From NCBI RefSeq assembly GCF_000422645.1, contig NZ_AUGL01000001.1:62001-126000 (forward strand): DNA of 64,000 nt, in the 5' to 3' direction. Position 1 is the first letter of the stretch. Every line of letters starts with the position of its first letter. Position numbers and translations under genes: made by a program. The notes under the pieces were generated by a model that saw only the letters and a program-made list of their open reading frames with translations, was not told where the DNA came from and ran no database searches. This stretch comes from Ferrimonas futtsuensis DSM 18154 (lineage in GTDB: Bacteria > Pseudomonadota > Gammaproteobacteria > Enterobacterales > Shewanellaceae). This document shows positions 1 to 10,125 of the stretch, one piece after another.

Positions 1-110
1 AGCGGGTGCAGAGTCTCAAGGAGCTGCGCGGCCTGCTGGAGGATTATGAAGGTGCCCTGGCCCTGAATATCCGTCGGGATGATGCCAACATGTACCTGAT
101 CCTTCGCTGA
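1..110 (+). CDS. degQ: Periplasmic serine protease DegQ, C-terminal end only (partial)
   Basis: Reading in frame from base 3, the last 35 codons of a protein run to a TGA at 108-110. The tail, with ALALNIRR followed by MYLILR, matches the end of the second PDZ domain of DegQ/DegP-type HtrA proteases. DegQ is a soluble periplasmic protease and chaperone for misfolded envelope proteins. The catalytic domain lies outside the window. The next gene on the same strand is degS, the usual degQ-degS order in gammaproteobacteria, which supports the call. DegP cannot be fully excluded from so short a piece. Confidence 0.8.
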   Translation, partial: RVQSLKELRGLLEDYEGALALNIRRDDANMYLILR

Positions 111-126
111 CCTTGACACAGAGAAA

Positions 127-154
127 ACGCCGCGGCTTGTCCGCGGCGTTTTTT
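127..154 (+). terminator. Rho-independent terminator after degQ
   Basis: A perfect 9-bp GC-rich stem (127-135 with 141-149) and a 5-base loop are followed by six T residues. It lies 17 bases after the degQ stop codon, so degQ and degS are probably separate transcripts. Confidence 0.9.
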
Positions 155-207
155 ATCCCGTTGAGACGATATGATATCCTGTTGTTTTTCATCGGACCCT
201 GAGCACT

Positions 208-1284
208 ATGGCACGGCTACTCATCTACATCGCAAAACCCATTCTGGCCGGTTTGGTGCTGGCGTCAGCCATCGTTCTGCTTATTCCCAACCTGCGTCAG
301 CAACTGCCTGAGCTCAACTGGCCCACCAGCCAGGTCAGCCGCAACAGCTTCTCTCATGCGGTAAAGCGTGCCTCCCCGGCAGTGGTCAACATCTACACCC
401 GTACTCAGAATGCCCAGATGCCCAGCCAATCCACCGGCGCGGGCCTGGGGTCCGGCATCATCATGCGCGAAGACGGTTATGTGCTGACCAACTACCACGT
501 GGTAAGCCGTGCGGACCTGATCTACGTGGCGCTGCAGGATGGCCGCTGGGGTTCGGCGGTGATGATTGGCGCCGATCCCTGGACCGACCTTGCCGTACTC
601 TACCTGGATACCCAGGGGCAGAGTCTGCCGACCATCCCCTATGATCTCGAGCGGACCACAGAGGTGGGGGACGCGGTTCTGGCCATTGGTAACCCCTATA
701 ACCTGGGGCAGACCATCACCCAGGGGATTGTCAGCGCCCGTGGCCGCACCGGTCTGAGCTCTCAATACCAGGACTTTATCCAGACCGACGCCGCCATCAA
801 CCAGGGCAACTCCGGAGGCGCCCTGGTGGACGCCGATGGCTACCTGGTGGGGGTCAACACCGCCAACTACAACGTTCGCGGTGAGAGCGGACTGGGGATC
901 AACTTCGCCATCCCGCTGCAGCTGGCCAATAACATCATGCAGAAGCTGATCAAGGATGGCCGGGTGATTCGGGGCCACCTTGGCGTGGCCGCCCAGGATC
1001 TGGACTTTAACAGCAGTCAGTCCCTGGGATTGACCGACCGAACGGGTGTGGTGCTGACCGGCATCGATCCCGGCGGCCCGGCCTCGCGTGCCGGCCTGGC
1101 CAAGTGGGACGTGGTGGTCGAGCTCAATGGCCAGCCTCTGCGCGGGGTGAATGCCATGATGGACGACATCGCTGAGACCCCGCCGGGCACAGAGGTGAAC
1201 CTGACCCTGCTCAGAGAAGGCAAGAAGCTGCAGCTGCCGGTAACCATCGGCGAAAAGCCCCCCTATCAGGGGCTGGAGAGATAA
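208..1284 (+). CDS. degS: DegS, membrane-anchored serine endoprotease that starts the sigma-E response
   Basis: A 358-residue HtrA-family protease. Residues 5-27 form one N-terminal membrane anchor, and the protease domain carries the triad His97 (in TNYHVV), Asp127 (in WTDLAV) and Ser202 (in GNSGG). A single C-terminal PDZ domain follows from about residue 255. One PDZ plus a membrane anchor distinguishes DegS from DegQ/DegP. In known systems the PDZ domain binds C-termini of unfolded outer-membrane proteins, and DegS then cuts the anti-sigma factor RseA to release sigma E. It sits directly after degQ and ends at a bidirectional terminator. Its length matches the family. Confidence 0.95.
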   Translation: MARLLIYIAKPILAGLVLASAIVLLIPNLRQQLPELNWPTSQVSRNSFSHAVKRASPAVVNIYTRTQNAQMPSQSTGAGLGSGIIMREDGYVLTNYHVVSRADLIYVALQDGRWGSAVMIGADPWTDLAVLYLDTQGQSLPTIPYDLERTTEVGDAVLAIGNPYNLGQTITQGIVSARGRTGLSSQYQDFIQTDAAINQGNSGGALVDADGYLVGVNTANYNVRGESGLGINFAIPLQLANNIMQKLIKDGRVIRGHLGVAAQDLDFNSSQSLGLTDRTGVVLTGIDPGGPASRAGLAKWDVVVELNGQPLRGVNAMMDDIAETPPGTEVNLTLLREGKKLQLPVTIGEKPPYQGLER

Positions 1285-1293
1285 TTCTTCGAT

Positions 1294-1318
1294 AAAAAGG
1301 GCCCTCGGGCCCCTTTTT
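1294..1318. terminator. Bidirectional terminator between degS and ogt
   Basis: The run AAAAA, a GGGCCC/GGGCCCC stem with a two-base loop, and TTTTT form a symmetric hairpin with A and T tracts on both sides. It can therefore end degS from the left and ogt from the right. The ogt stop codon (1317-1319) lies in its right edge. Confidence 0.85.
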
Positions 1319-1790
1319 ACTGTCCCCGTTGTTCGTGATTGAGCAGCGCCTGCTTGATCGCCAGACCGCCGGCATAGCCGGTCAGGCTGCCGCCGGCCCC
1401 GATCACCCGGTGGCAGGGCACCACCAGGGCCACCGGGTTGCGGCCATTGGCGGCTCCGACCGCTCGCACCGCCTTGGGCCGGCCGATCTGCCTGGCGATG
1501 TCACCATAGCTGCGGGTCTCGCCGCTGGGAATGGTGGTCAATGCCTGCCACACCTGGCGCTGAAACTCGGTTCCCGGCATGTCCAGGGGCAGAGCAAACG
1601 ACTCCCTCTCCCCAGCCGCGTATTGCTGGCACTGCCGACGCACCTGGGCCAGGGCGTCGGCATCCCTCTGCCAGTGCGGCTCAGGGGTGACCGGTTGGGC
1701 CCCCTGCTGAAACGCCAGCAACGCCAGTCCCTTGTCGGTCACCGCCGCCAGGATCTCCCCCCAGGGGCTGCCCCAGATGTCGAATTTCAT
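1317..1790 (-). CDS. ogt: Methylated-DNA--protein-cysteine methyltransferase (Ogt type)
   Basis: A 157-residue suicide repair protein that moves a methyl group from O6-methylguanine to its own cysteine. The active-site signature VVPCHRVIG is present, with the acceptor Cys in PCHR, preceded by the helix-turn-helix region containing [11 protein letters not shown]. The ATG at 1788-1790 was chosen because the protein then starts at the family N-terminus ([11 protein letters not shown]). It overlaps the stop of the upstream glycosylase gene by four bases (ATGA), which implies translational coupling. The frame stays open upstream inside the neighbour but does not look like methyltransferase there. 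The two genes form an alkylation-repair operon. Confidence 0.93.
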   Translation of the reverse strand: MKFDIWGSPWGEILAAVTDKGLALLAFQQGAQPVTPEPHWQRDADALAQVRRQCQQYAAGERESFALPLDMPGTEFQRQVWQALTTIPSGETRSYGDIARQIGRPKAVRAVGAANGRNPVALVVPCHRVIGAGGSLTGYAGGLAIKQALLNHEQRGQ

Positions 1791-3211
1791 TGCTGATCTC
1801 CTAAACTCCGCCATAAAGCCATTACTCCATAGGCCCGCCAGGGGCGCCACGTCTCCGCCAGCGCCAGGGTTTGCTTTGGCGTGCCCTTCTCCAGCCCCAA
1901 CGCATGATACAAGCCCAGATCCGAGGCCACGAAAGCGTCGCTTTCTCCAAACGCCCTCATGCACACATAGTGGGCGGTCCAGTCCCCGACCCCTTTCAGG
2001 GTTTTCAGTCGGGCGACCCGGCTGGCCAGGTCCCCCTCCCCGGCAGTGAACCCCTGACTGTAGTGCAGGGCGATGTCACGGATCCACGCTGCCCGGGTCT
2101 GAGTCAGTCCCAACCCCGACAGTTCCGCTCCGGCCAGCTCCGCCGGTTGTGGGAACAGCCAGCCCAGCTGCGGCCCCTCACTGGGTGCACCGAAGCGCTC
2201 ACACAGCCGGGTCAATATGGTCCGGGCTCCCTTCACGCTGATCTGCTGCCCCACGATGGCCCGCACCAGGGCCTCAAACTCACTCCAGATTCCCGGTAAC
2301 CGCACCACCTTGCCTTGCTGGAACGTCGCACCCAGCAGAGGGTCCTGCGCCAGCTGGCGGCTCAGTTGCATCGGGTCCAGCTCCAGATCGAACATCTGCC
2401 TGATGCGCTGCACCACCGGCCGTATCGCCCTGGGCTGATCACAATGCAGGGTCAGCGCCAACGCATCCTTTCCTGGAATGGGGGCCACCTCAAACCAGCC
2501 ACAGCCTTGCTGCCAGCGGAACGTACGCCGGTACACCTGGCCCTCGATCGCCTCGACACCGGACAGGGCCCGGTCGGACAGAAAGCGGATGATCCCGGCC
2601 CAGTCCAGGGGCGGCCGATAGTTCAGCGTCAGGCAACACCCCCGGGGCTGCCCCGCCTCTCCGCGTCGAACCTGACTCGGCGTCAGTCGGAACTGACGAG
2701 CAAACGCATCATTGAATCGTCTGCGGGACTGGAATCCACACGCCAGGGCAACGTCCATCACCGGCAGCGGACTCTCGGCCAGCAGTTGTTTGGCGAACAG
2801 CAGCCTGTGGTTTAACGCGTAGTTCAGCGGCGACACCCCGAGGTGACGCTGAAACAGACGACGCAGATGGCGATCACTGACCCCCAGGCGTTCGGCGAAC
2901 GGGGCCAGGGGGCCGTCGAGCTCGCCCGCATGAATCAGACCAAGGGCCCGCTCCACCGTGGTTTCACTGCCTCGCCATGCGGGGCTCAGCGGCGCACTTT
3001 CAGGGCGGCAACGCAAGCAGGGGCGATACCCTGCCGCCGCCGCGGAGGCGGCGTTGTCGAAGTACTCCACGTTTTCAGGCTTGGGCGCGGGCGCCGGACA
3101 CACAGGCCGGCAGTAGATGCCGGTGCTTTTCACCGCGGTAAAAAAGCGGCCATCGAAACGGCTGTCACGGGCCAGGCGAGCCTGTTCACATTGGTCATGG
3201 GTGAGTTTCAT
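1787..3211 (-). CDS. alkA: Ada-type regulatory/zinc domain fused to AlkA 3-methyladenine DNA glycosylase
   Basis: A 474-residue fusion. Residues 1-75 are the Ada zinc module with four cysteines, C34, C38, C65 and C68, of which the first corresponds to the methyl-acceptor Cys of E. coli Ada. Residues ~85-185 are an AraC-type helix-turn-helix region ([17 protein letters not shown], then the second helix pair). Residues ~195-474 are an AlkA N-terminal fold plus an HhH-GPD glycosylase core with [11 protein letters not shown]. The protein likely senses methyl phosphotriesters, activates transcription and excises alkylated bases. The O6-methylguanine transferase half of Ada is absent and is supplied by the overlapping downstream ogt. 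Start: the ATG at 3209-3211. An in-frame start at 3244 would only add an unusual 11-residue extension. Confidence 0.92.
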   Translation of the reverse strand: MKLTHDQCEQARLARDSRFDGRFFTAVKSTGIYCRPVCPAPAPKPENVEYFDNAASAAAAGYRPCLRCRPESAPLSPAWRGSETTVERALGLIHAGELDGPLAPFAERLGVSDRHLRRLFQRHLGVSPLNYALNHRLLFAKQLLAESPLPVMDVALACGFQSRRRFNDAFARQFRLTPSQVRRGEAGQPRGCCLTLNYRPPLDWAGIIRFLSDRALSGVEAIEGQVYRRTFRWQQGCGWFEVAPIPGKDALALTLHCDQPRAIRPVVQRIRQMFDLELDPMQLSRQLAQDPLLGATFQQGKVVRLPGIWSEFEALVRAIVGQQISVKGARTILTRLCERFGAPSEGPQLGWLFPQPAELAGAELSGLGLTQTRAAWIRDIALHYSQGFTAGEGDLASRVARLKTLKGVGDWTAHYVCMRAFGESDAFVASDLGLYHALGLEKGTPKQTLALAETWRPWRAYGVMALWRSLGDQQ

Positions 3212-3296
3212 GACCGCCAGCTTAACACAGCCCTTGCACTGCATAAGCCAGATCCGGACCTCACCCTATAGTCCCTTGCTGCAACCTCCAAAACAG

Positions 3297-3322
3297 AAAC
3301 GGGAGCCCTGAGGCTCCCGTTT
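3297..3322. terminator. Terminator hairpin downstream of murA
   Basis: An 11-bp perfect stem (AAACGGGAGCC paired with GGCTCCCGTTT) with a 4-base loop lies 20 bases after the leftward murA stop. T content on the murA strand is modest, so termination may be partial. It also separates murA from the alkylation-repair operon. Confidence 0.75.
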
Positions 3323-3342
3323 GATGGACACAACACTGGGCA

Positions 3343-4608
<1,266 letters not shown>

Positions 4609-4618
4609 TCAATCACAC

Positions 4619-4870
4619 TCAGAGGTTGAACATTTTTTCGCGTTGCCACTCCACTGGCGTGAATGCCTTGATGGTCAAGGCGTGCAGGGTGCCATCGGTG
4701 ATCCTCTCCATCAGCGGGCCATACACGGCCTGCTGACGCTTCACCTTGCTCATTCCGTCAAAGACGTCGCCCACGGCAATCACCTTGTAATGGGTGCCTT
4801 CTGAGGTCACGATAACCTCATCCAGGGCCATGGTGCCCTTCAACAGATCGGCCACTTCACTGTTCTGCAT
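4619..4870 (-). CDS. ibaG: BolA-family protein IbaG
   Basis: An 83-residue BolA/IbaG protein. The conserved BolA core is visible as GTHYKVIAVGDVFDGMSKVKRQQ followed by the helix with YGPLMERI. It contains the family helix-loop histidine (in GTHYKV) used with glutaredoxins to bind a [2Fe-2S] cluster. IbaG, formerly YrbA, is linked to acid stress and iron-sulphur handling. Its place between mlaB and murA is the standard position of yrbA in E. coli, which separates it from BolA proper. The ATG has a purine-rich GGGAGAGGGAAATGC context upstream. Confidence 0.93.
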   Translation of the reverse strand: MQNSEVADLLKGTMALDEVIVTSEGTHYKVIAVGDVFDGMSKVKRQQAVYGPLMERITDGTLHALTIKAFTPVEWQREKMFNL

Positions 4871-4889
4871 TTCCCTCTCCCTCTCGCCC

Positions 4890-5177
4890 TCAGGCGAGTG
4901 TTAAGAATTCGATATCGTAGAGCTCGAGGAGCGCTTTCACCTTGCCCGGTACCGACACCAGGCTGAGGGGCCGCCCCTGCCCATGGGCCTCAGACACCCA
5001 CTGCAACAGCAGGGCCACACCGGCGCTGTCGCAGTGGCTTAAACCACTCAAATCCAGCTCGGTGATGGCATCGGTCAGGGGGTTATGCCCCGGCTCGGAA
5101 AAGTAGGGCACGGAGTCCAGGTCCAGCCGGCCGTTAAGGCTCAGGCGGGCTCCCTGGACGGTCGCGGTTGCGCTCAT
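4890..5177 (-). CDS. mlaB: STAS-domain protein MlaB of the Mla lipid transporter
   Basis: A 95-residue cytoplasmic STAS-domain protein. The STAS signature LDLSGLSHCDSAGVALLLQWV is present, with the conserved D-S-A-G loop. MlaB binds the MlaF ATPase and is needed for assembly and activity of the MlaFEDB inner-membrane complex, which moves phospholipids between the membranes. It overlaps mlaC by four bases and is followed by ibaG, as in E. coli. Confidence 0.92.
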   Translation of the reverse strand: MSATATVQGARLSLNGRLDLDSVPYFSEPGHNPLTDAITELDLSGLSHCDSAGVALLLQWVSEAHGQGRPLSLVSVPGKVKALLELYDIEFLTLA

Positions 5178-5812
5178 TGGCTCTGTCCTGTGGTGGCAAC
5201 AATACCCTGTCGATTGCGCTCCGCCAACTGTGCCGTCACAGATTCGATGCCATTCTGACGAATCAATCCGCCCAGCTCGGCCTGTTGAGAAGCCAGCAGG
5301 CTGATGCCTTCCGCCACCAGATCAAAGACTTTCCAATGGCCACTCTTGTTCTTACGCGCCTTGAACTGAAGATCCACCGGTTCACGACGATCTTCGATCA
5401 ATTTCACATTGATGGCGACGATCTTGGCATCCTCGTAGGGTTGCTCCGGCGCAAACTCCAGAGTCTGGTCATTGTACTTGTTAAAGGCATTGGCGAAGGT
5501 CGCCAGCATGTACTCCTTGAACTGCTCGGTAAACGCCAGACGCTGCTCCTTGGTCGCACTGCGGGCTTGCTGGCCCATCACCTTGTAGGCGGCGTACTTG
5601 TAATCGATGTAGGGCAGCAGCTCCTCATCGATCAGGGCGCGCACCTTGGCCGGATCCTGTTCGAGTTCGCCGCGCTCCTGTGCCAGGCGGCTGAATGCCT
5701 TGTCCGCCACCTGTTGCATCATTTCGTAGGGGTTGGTGTAGCTGGTGGCCCTGGCCGGCATCACCGCCGCCACGAGCAGAACCAGACCCAGTTGTAGAAT
5801 CCGCTTAATCAT
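5174..5812 (-). CDS. mlaC: Periplasmic phospholipid-binding protein MlaC
   Basis: A 212-residue protein with an N-terminal signal peptide (hydrophobic residues 5-18, likely cleavage after ARA). Family features include NPYEMMQQVADKAFSRL near the N-terminus and LVEGISLLASQQAELGGLI near the C-terminus. MlaC ferries phospholipids across the periplasm between the outer-membrane MlaA-porin complex and inner-membrane MlaFEDB. mlaA is not in this window. It lies 11 bases downstream of mlaD and overlaps mlaB by four bases, so it is within one operon. Confidence 0.94.
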   Translation of the reverse strand: MIKRILQLGLVLLVAAVMPARATSYTNPYEMMQQVADKAFSRLAQERGELEQDPAKVRALIDEELLPYIDYKYAAYKVMGQQARSATKEQRLAFTEQFKEYMLATFANAFNKYNDQTLEFAPEQPYEDAKIVAINVKLIEDRREPVDLQFKARKNKSGHWKVFDLVAEGISLLASQQAELGGLIRQNGIESVTAQLAERNRQGIVATTGQSQ

Positions 5813-5823
5813 CTGATCCTCCG

Positions 5824-6291
5824 TTACTCTTTACCGGCGCTGTACAGGAATTGGCCAATCAATTCCTCCAGAACCATGGCACTGCGGGTGTCCTCCAGAC
5901 GCCCGCCATCCTCCAGAATTTCAGACTCATCATCGATGAATCCCGGGGTGAGACCGATGTACTGCTCACCCAGCAGGCCGGAGGTCAGAATCGAGGCACT
6001 GCTGTTGTCGGAGAACTGATTGAATCGGGTCTCGATGGCCAGGGTCACCTCGGGAATCAACAGGTCGGGATCCAGGTCAATCTTGGCCACCCGGCCCACG
6101 ACCACGCCGCCAACCTTCACCGGCGAGCGCTCCTTGAGGCTGCCGATGTTGTCGAACTTGGCGGTCAGGTAATACACATTGGTGTGAGACCGGGGATCGA
6201 TGTCTGCCACCTTGAACACCAGCACCAGGAAGGCAATCAATCCGGCCGCCAGGAATGCACCCACGGCCAACTCCAGTTTTTTATTCGTCAT
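5824..6291 (-). CDS. mlaD: MCE-domain protein MlaD of the Mla transporter
   Basis: A 155-residue protein with one N-terminal transmembrane helix (residues ~8-28) and a periplasmic MCE domain. The domain is recognisable from YYLTAKFDNIGSLKERSPV, VGGVVVGRV and LLGEQYIGL. MlaD forms the hexameric ring that receives lipid from MlaC. The ATG at 6289-6291 was chosen. It begins MTNKKLELAVG like other MlaD proteins and is preceded by GGAAA at good spacing, whereas a TTG four codons upstream would overlap mlaE. One base separates it from the mlaE stop. Confidence 0.94.
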   Translation of the reverse strand: MTNKKLELAVGAFLAAGLIAFLVLVFKVADIDPRSHTNVYYLTAKFDNIGSLKERSPVKVGGVVVGRVAKIDLDPDLLIPEVTLAIETRFNQFSDNSSASILTSGLLGEQYIGLTPGFIDDESEILEDGGRLEDTRSAMVLEELIGQFLYSAGKE

Positions 6292-6292
6292 G

Positions 6293-7075
6293 CTAGTTTC
6301 CAAACATCAAAGCAGTCAGCAGAAAATCCAGTCCCAATACGGCCAGGGAGGCGTGTACCACGGTGTCCGTGGTGGCTCTTCCCAATCCTTCGGCCGTGGG
6401 AACGGCGTTGTAGCCCTTGTAGGTGGCGATCCAGGTCACGACCACTGCAAAGGCGACAGATTTAATCAAACAATTCACTATATCCTGGCGCCACTCCACC
6501 GAGGCCTGCAGGATGGACCAGAAGGCACCGTCGTCGATCCCTTTCCACTCCACCCCCACCAGGTGACCACCCCAGATACCCACGGCGACAAACATCAGTG
6601 CTAGCAGCGGCATGGAGATCACCCCGGCCCAGAAGCGAGGCGCAATCACCCGGCGCAGCGGATCCACCGCCATCATCTCCAGACTGGCCAGCTGCTCGGT
6701 GGCCTTCATCAGGCCGATTTCGGCGGTCAGGGCGGAGCCGGCCCGGCCGGCGAACAGCAGCGCAGTCACCACAGGACCCAGTTCACGCAGCAAGGACAGG
6801 GCCACCATGGGGCCCAGGCTGTCCTCGGTGCCGAAGTCCACCAGGATGGTGTAGCCCTGCAGGCCCAGTACCATGCCGATAAACAGCCCGGATACCAGGA
6901 TGATCAACATGGACAGCACCCCGACGTTGTAGATCTGGCGTGCCAGCAGTGGCCACATCTTGGCGGGCTGCGGGCGGTGCACCAGGGCTCCCCACAACAT
7001 CAAGCCTGCCCGGCCCAGGGAGCTGATCTTATCCAGCCCCGCAGCGCCTAGTCGGGCAACGGATTCGAGAATCAT
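6293..7075 (-). CDS. mlaE: Mla transporter permease MlaE
   Basis: A 260-residue integral inner-membrane permease of the MlaE/YrbE family, with several predicted membrane helices from residue ~50 onward. The conserved cytoplasmic loop contains [23 protein letters not shown], the family hallmark that docks with the ATPase. It works with MlaF, MlaD and MlaB to move phospholipids. Its start overlaps the mlaF stop by four bases. Confidence 0.95.
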   Translation of the reverse strand: MILESVARLGAAGLDKISSLGRAGLMLWGALVHRPQPAKMWPLLARQIYNVGVLSMLIILVSGLFIGMVLGLQGYTILVDFGTEDSLGPMVALSLLRELGPVVTALLFAGRAGSALTAEIGLMKATEQLASLEMMAVDPLRRVIAPRFWAGVISMPLLALMFVAVGIWGGHLVGVEWKGIDDGAFWSILQASVEWRQDIVNCLIKSVAFAVVVTWIATYKGYNAVPTAEGLGRATTDTVVHASLAVLGLDFLLTALMFGN

Positions 7076-7875
7076 TTGTGCATCAGCTCCTGTTGATAGT
7101 CCCGAGCCGGGTAATGGAAGGCCACGGGGCCGTCCGCCAGTCCCTTGAGGAACTGGGTCAGCTGAGGGGAGTCGTTGGACAACAGGCTCTGGCTGTCGCC
7201 AGCCCCAATCACCTGCCCATCGGCAATCACATAGGCGTAATCGGCGATGGAGAGCACCTCCTGCACATCGTGACTCACGACGACAGAGGTCAACTCCAGG
7301 GCCTGGCCCAGCTCCTTGATCAACTTCACCAGCACCGCCATAGAGATGGGGTCCTGACCAGCGAAAGGCTCATCGTACATGACCAGATCCGGCTCCAGGG
7401 CGATGGCCCTGGCCAGGGCGACACGGCGCTGCATGCCTCCAGAGAGCTCAGACGGCATCAGGCTGGCGGCCCCACGCAGTCCGACCGCCTCCAGCTTCAT
7501 CAGCACCAGCTTGCGAATCAGTGATTCACTCAGCCGGGTGTGCTCACGCAGGGGGAAGGCAATATTGTCATACACCGACATGTCGGTGAACAGGGCGCCG
7601 GACTGGAACAACATGCTCATCCGGCGGCGCATCTTGAACAGCTCCTGACGACCGGCTTGATGCAGATCTTCACCGTCGAACAGAACCCGCCCGGAATCTG
7701 GCTGCAGCTGGCCGCCAATCAATTTAAGCAGAGTGGTTTTGCCAATGCCGCTGGGGCCCATGATGGCCGTGACCTTCCCCTTGGGGATCACCAGGTCCAG
7801 CCCTTTGAAGATGCGGCGACTGCCGCGACTGAAGGTCAGCCCCTCAACCTCGATCAGGTTGTGTTGAGTATCCAC
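7072..7875 (-). CDS. mlaF: Mla transporter ATP-binding protein MlaF
   Basis: A 267-residue ABC ATPase. Walker A is GPSGIGKTT (residues 40-48), the ABC signature is LSGGM (144-148), Walker B ends in the Asp-Glu pair at 168-169, and SHDVQE supplies the H-loop. The C-terminal extension after residue ~240 is typical of MlaF and contacts the neighbouring ATPase subunit. It is the first gene of the leftward mlaFEDCB-ibaG-murA cluster, divergent from the calcium/sodium antiporter across a 295-base gap that must hold both promoters. Confidence 0.95.
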   Translation of the reverse strand: MDTQHNLIEVEGLTFSRGSRRIFKGLDLVIPKGKVTAIMGPSGIGKTTLLKLIGGQLQPDSGRVLFDGEDLHQAGRQELFKMRRRMSMLFQSGALFTDMSVYDNIAFPLREHTRLSESLIRKLVLMKLEAVGLRGAASLMPSELSGGMQRRVALARAIALEPDLVMYDEPFAGQDPISMAVLVKLIKELGQALELTSVVVSHDVQEVLSIADYAYVIADGQVIGAGDSQSLLSNDSPQLTQFLKGLADGPVAFHYPARDYQQELMHK

Positions 7876-8145
7876 TTAGAACGTCATTCCCTAATTTCAG
7901 ACACGACTTCAGATTGTAATGGGTCAGATTACCAAGAATCGGGAAGAAATTTAACAACAAAACAGCGTCCGCCCCCCATGATTCAGTTTCAGTTCAGACA
8001 CCAATCCTTCCCTGGAGTTTCAGTACGGCGACGCCGGTTTTCGCCTCTGCTGCGCCCTGTACCCAGTTTATCCACCGCAAAATTTGCGCTCAACAACGGG
8101 GGACGCCCTTTTCTTTTCAAAATGTTCGGGCGACAATGCGCCTCT

Positions 8146-8151
8146 TATACT
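8146..8151 (+). promoter_or_regulatory. Possible -10 element upstream of the antiporter gene
   Basis: TATACT, one mismatch from the sigma-70 -10 consensus, lies 19 bases upstream of the ATG at 8171. No convincing -35 hexamer is seen at normal spacing. The rest of the divergent gap (7876-8170) shows no other clear site. Confidence 0.25.
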
Positions 8152-8170
8152 GCCAGGCATTTTTTCAACC

Positions 8171-9133
8171 ATGTTGCTCAACCTGTTACTTCTGGCCGGC
8201 GGGCTTGCCCTGCTGGTGTGGAGCGCCGACCGATTCGTTTACGGCGCCGCCGGCATCGCCCGCAACCTGGGTCTGCCCTCGCTGATCATCGGCCTCACCA
8301 TCGTCTCCATGGGCTCCTCTGCCCCCGAGATGATGGTGTCCGCCACCGCGGCCCTGGAGGGGCGCGGCGATACCGCCATAGGTAACGTTCTCGGTTCCAA
8401 CATCGCCAACATCACCTTCATTCTCGGCGCCACCGCACTGCTCCGCCCCCTGGTGGTGAGCAGCACCACCCTTAAGCGTGAAATGCCGCTGATGATGGTG
8501 GGCACCCTGTTGGCCGGCTACCTGCTGAGCGATCTGGAGCTGAGCCGCAGCGACGGCCTGGTGCTGCTGGTGGCCTTTGTGGTCATCCTCGGGTTTCTCT
8601 GTGTTCAGGCCTGGCAGAACCGGGACACCGACCCCCTGGCTCAGGAGAGCGATGATGAGATTCCCAAGGATCTCTCCACCCCCAAAGCCCTGCTCTGGCT
8701 GGCATTGGGGATGGCACTGCTGCCGCTGGCCTCGGGCTGGATGGTGGACGGCGCCGTGGGCATTGCCCAATGGTTCGGCATGTCCGATCTGGTGATCGGC
8801 CTGACCATCATCGCCGTGGGCACCAGCCTGCCGGAACTGGCCGCCTGCGTCGCCGGTGTCCTGAAAAATGAGGACGACCTGGCCATTGGCAATGTGGTGG
8901 GCTCCAATCTGTTCAATATTCTTGCGGTGCTGGCAATCCCGGCACTGCTGGCCCCGGGCCAGGTGGACGCCAACGCCGCCGGCCGGGACCTCTACATGAT
9001 GCTGGCCACCAGCCTGGCGCCTCTGCTGCTATTGTGGATGAAAAAGCGTCAGGTACTGGGCCGCATCGAAGGAATTATCCTTCTGGTTGTATTTATTGCC
9101 TATCAGGGCATGCTGTTTAGTCAGGCGGGTTAA
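8171..9133 (+). CDS. yrbG: Calcium/sodium antiporter of the CaCA family (YrbG type)
   Basis: A 320-residue inner-membrane cation exchanger with about ten predicted helices. It shows the two inverted alpha repeats of the family: GSSAPEMMVS with GNVLGSNIANI in the first half, and GTSLPELAACV with GNVVGSNLFNI in the second. These motifs carry the acidic ion-binding residues. The ATG at 8171 was chosen because the protein then starts at the first hydrophobic helix. The open frame upstream encodes a non-hydrophobic stretch unlike the family. Position between the mla operon and kdsD matches yrbG in E. coli. Confidence 0.92.
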   Translation: MLLNLLLLAGGLALLVWSADRFVYGAAGIARNLGLPSLIIGLTIVSMGSSAPEMMVSATAALEGRGDTAIGNVLGSNIANITFILGATALLRPLVVSSTTLKREMPLMMVGTLLAGYLLSDLELSRSDGLVLLVAFVVILGFLCVQAWQNRDTDPLAQESDDEIPKDLSTPKALLWLALGMALLPLASGWMVDGAVGIAQWFGMSDLVIGLTIIAVGTSLPELAACVAGVLKNEDDLAIGNVVGSNLFNILAVLAIPALLAPGQVDANAAGRDLYMMLATSLAPLLLLWMKKRQVLGRIEGIILLVVFIAYQGMLFSQAG

Positions 9134-9150
9134 AGGAGCAAAGCAACACC

Positions 9151-10125
9151 ATGACCAACCCCTCTCAATTGCGTCAATGGGGACGCGAAGTGATCGATGT
9201 GGAGATTGAAGCCCTGCAGGGGATGCAGCAATACATCGACGACAGCTTTGTGGCCGCCTGTGAACAGCTCCTGGCCTGCCAGGGGAAGGTGATCGTCATG
9301 GGGATGGGCAAGTCCGGCCACGTGGGCAACAAGATTGCCGCCACCCTGGCCAGCACCGGCACCCCCTCCTTCTTCGTCCACCCCGGCGAGGCCAGCCATG
9401 GCGACCTGGGGATGCTCACCGAGCGCGATGTGGTGGTGGCCATCTCCAACTCCGGCGAAGCCAGTGAAATCATGACCCTGATGCCGGTGATTCGCCGTCT
9501 GGGGATCCCGGTGATCGCCATGACCGGCAAACCCGATTCCAGCCTGGCCCGCCTTGCCCAGGTGCACCTGTGCATCAAGGTAGAGAAGGAGGCCTGTCCC
9601 CTGGGTCTGGCCCCCACCTCCTCCACCACCGCCACCCTGGTGATGGGCGATGCCCTGGCGGTCGCCCTGTTGCAGGCCAAAGGGTTTACCGCAGACGATT
9701 TCGCCCTGTCTCACCCTGGGGGTGCCCTGGGGCGCAAGTTGCTGCTTCGCGTCGACGATCTGACCCACAGGGGCGAACACCTGCCCTGTGTAGAGGAGCA
9801 AGTGTCCCTGTCCGAAGCCCTGCTGGAGATCTCTGCCAAGGGGCTGGGCATGACCTGCGTGGTCAATGACCAGGGGCGCCTTACCGGCATCTTCACCGAC
9901 GGCGATCTGCGCCGGGTGCTGGATGCCCGGGTGGAGATCCACAACAGCACCATAGGCCAGGTGATGACCGCCAACCCCATCACCCTGGCGGACAACATCC
10001 TGGCCGCCGAAGCCCTCAAATTGATGGAGGAGCGCAAGATCAATGGCCTGGTACGCATCGACGACCAGGGTCGCCCCGTTGGCGCCCTCAACATGATGGA
10101 CATGCTCAAAGCGGGAGTACTCTGA
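9151..10125 (+). CDS. kdsD: Arabinose-5-phosphate isomerase KdsD
   Basis: A 324-residue enzyme that converts ribulose 5-phosphate to arabinose 5-phosphate, the first step of Kdo synthesis for LPS. Residues ~30-175 are a SIS domain with GMGKSGHVGNKIAATLASTG and SNSGEASEI, and the LAPTSSTT and LSHPGGALG motifs follow. Two CBS domains occupy roughly residues 210-324. A GGAG ribosome-binding site precedes the ATG. Its stop overlaps the kdsC start by one base, starting the kdsD-kdsC-lptC-lptA-lptB operon. Confidence 0.96.
   Translation: MTNPSQLRQWGREVIDVEIEALQGMQQYIDDSFVAACEQLLACQGKVIVMGMGKSGHVGNKIAATLASTGTPSFFVHPGEASHGDLGMLTERDVVVAISNSGEASEIMTLMPVIRRLGIPVIAMTGKPDSSLARLAQVHLCIKVEKEACPLGLAPTSSTTATLVMGDALAVALLQAKGFTADDFALSHPGGALGRKLLLRVDDLTHRGEHLPCVEEQVSLSEALLEISAKGLGMTCVVNDQGRLTGIFTDGDLRRVLDARVEIHNSTIGQVMTANPITLADNILAAEALKLMEERKINGLVRIDDQGRPVGALNMMDMLKAGVL

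Noticed and set aside
1791-1964. 58-codon N-terminal extension of ogt
   Set aside because: It lies wholly inside the upstream glycosylase gene, has no homology to the methyltransferase and no ribosome-binding site, whereas the ATGA overlap start does fit.
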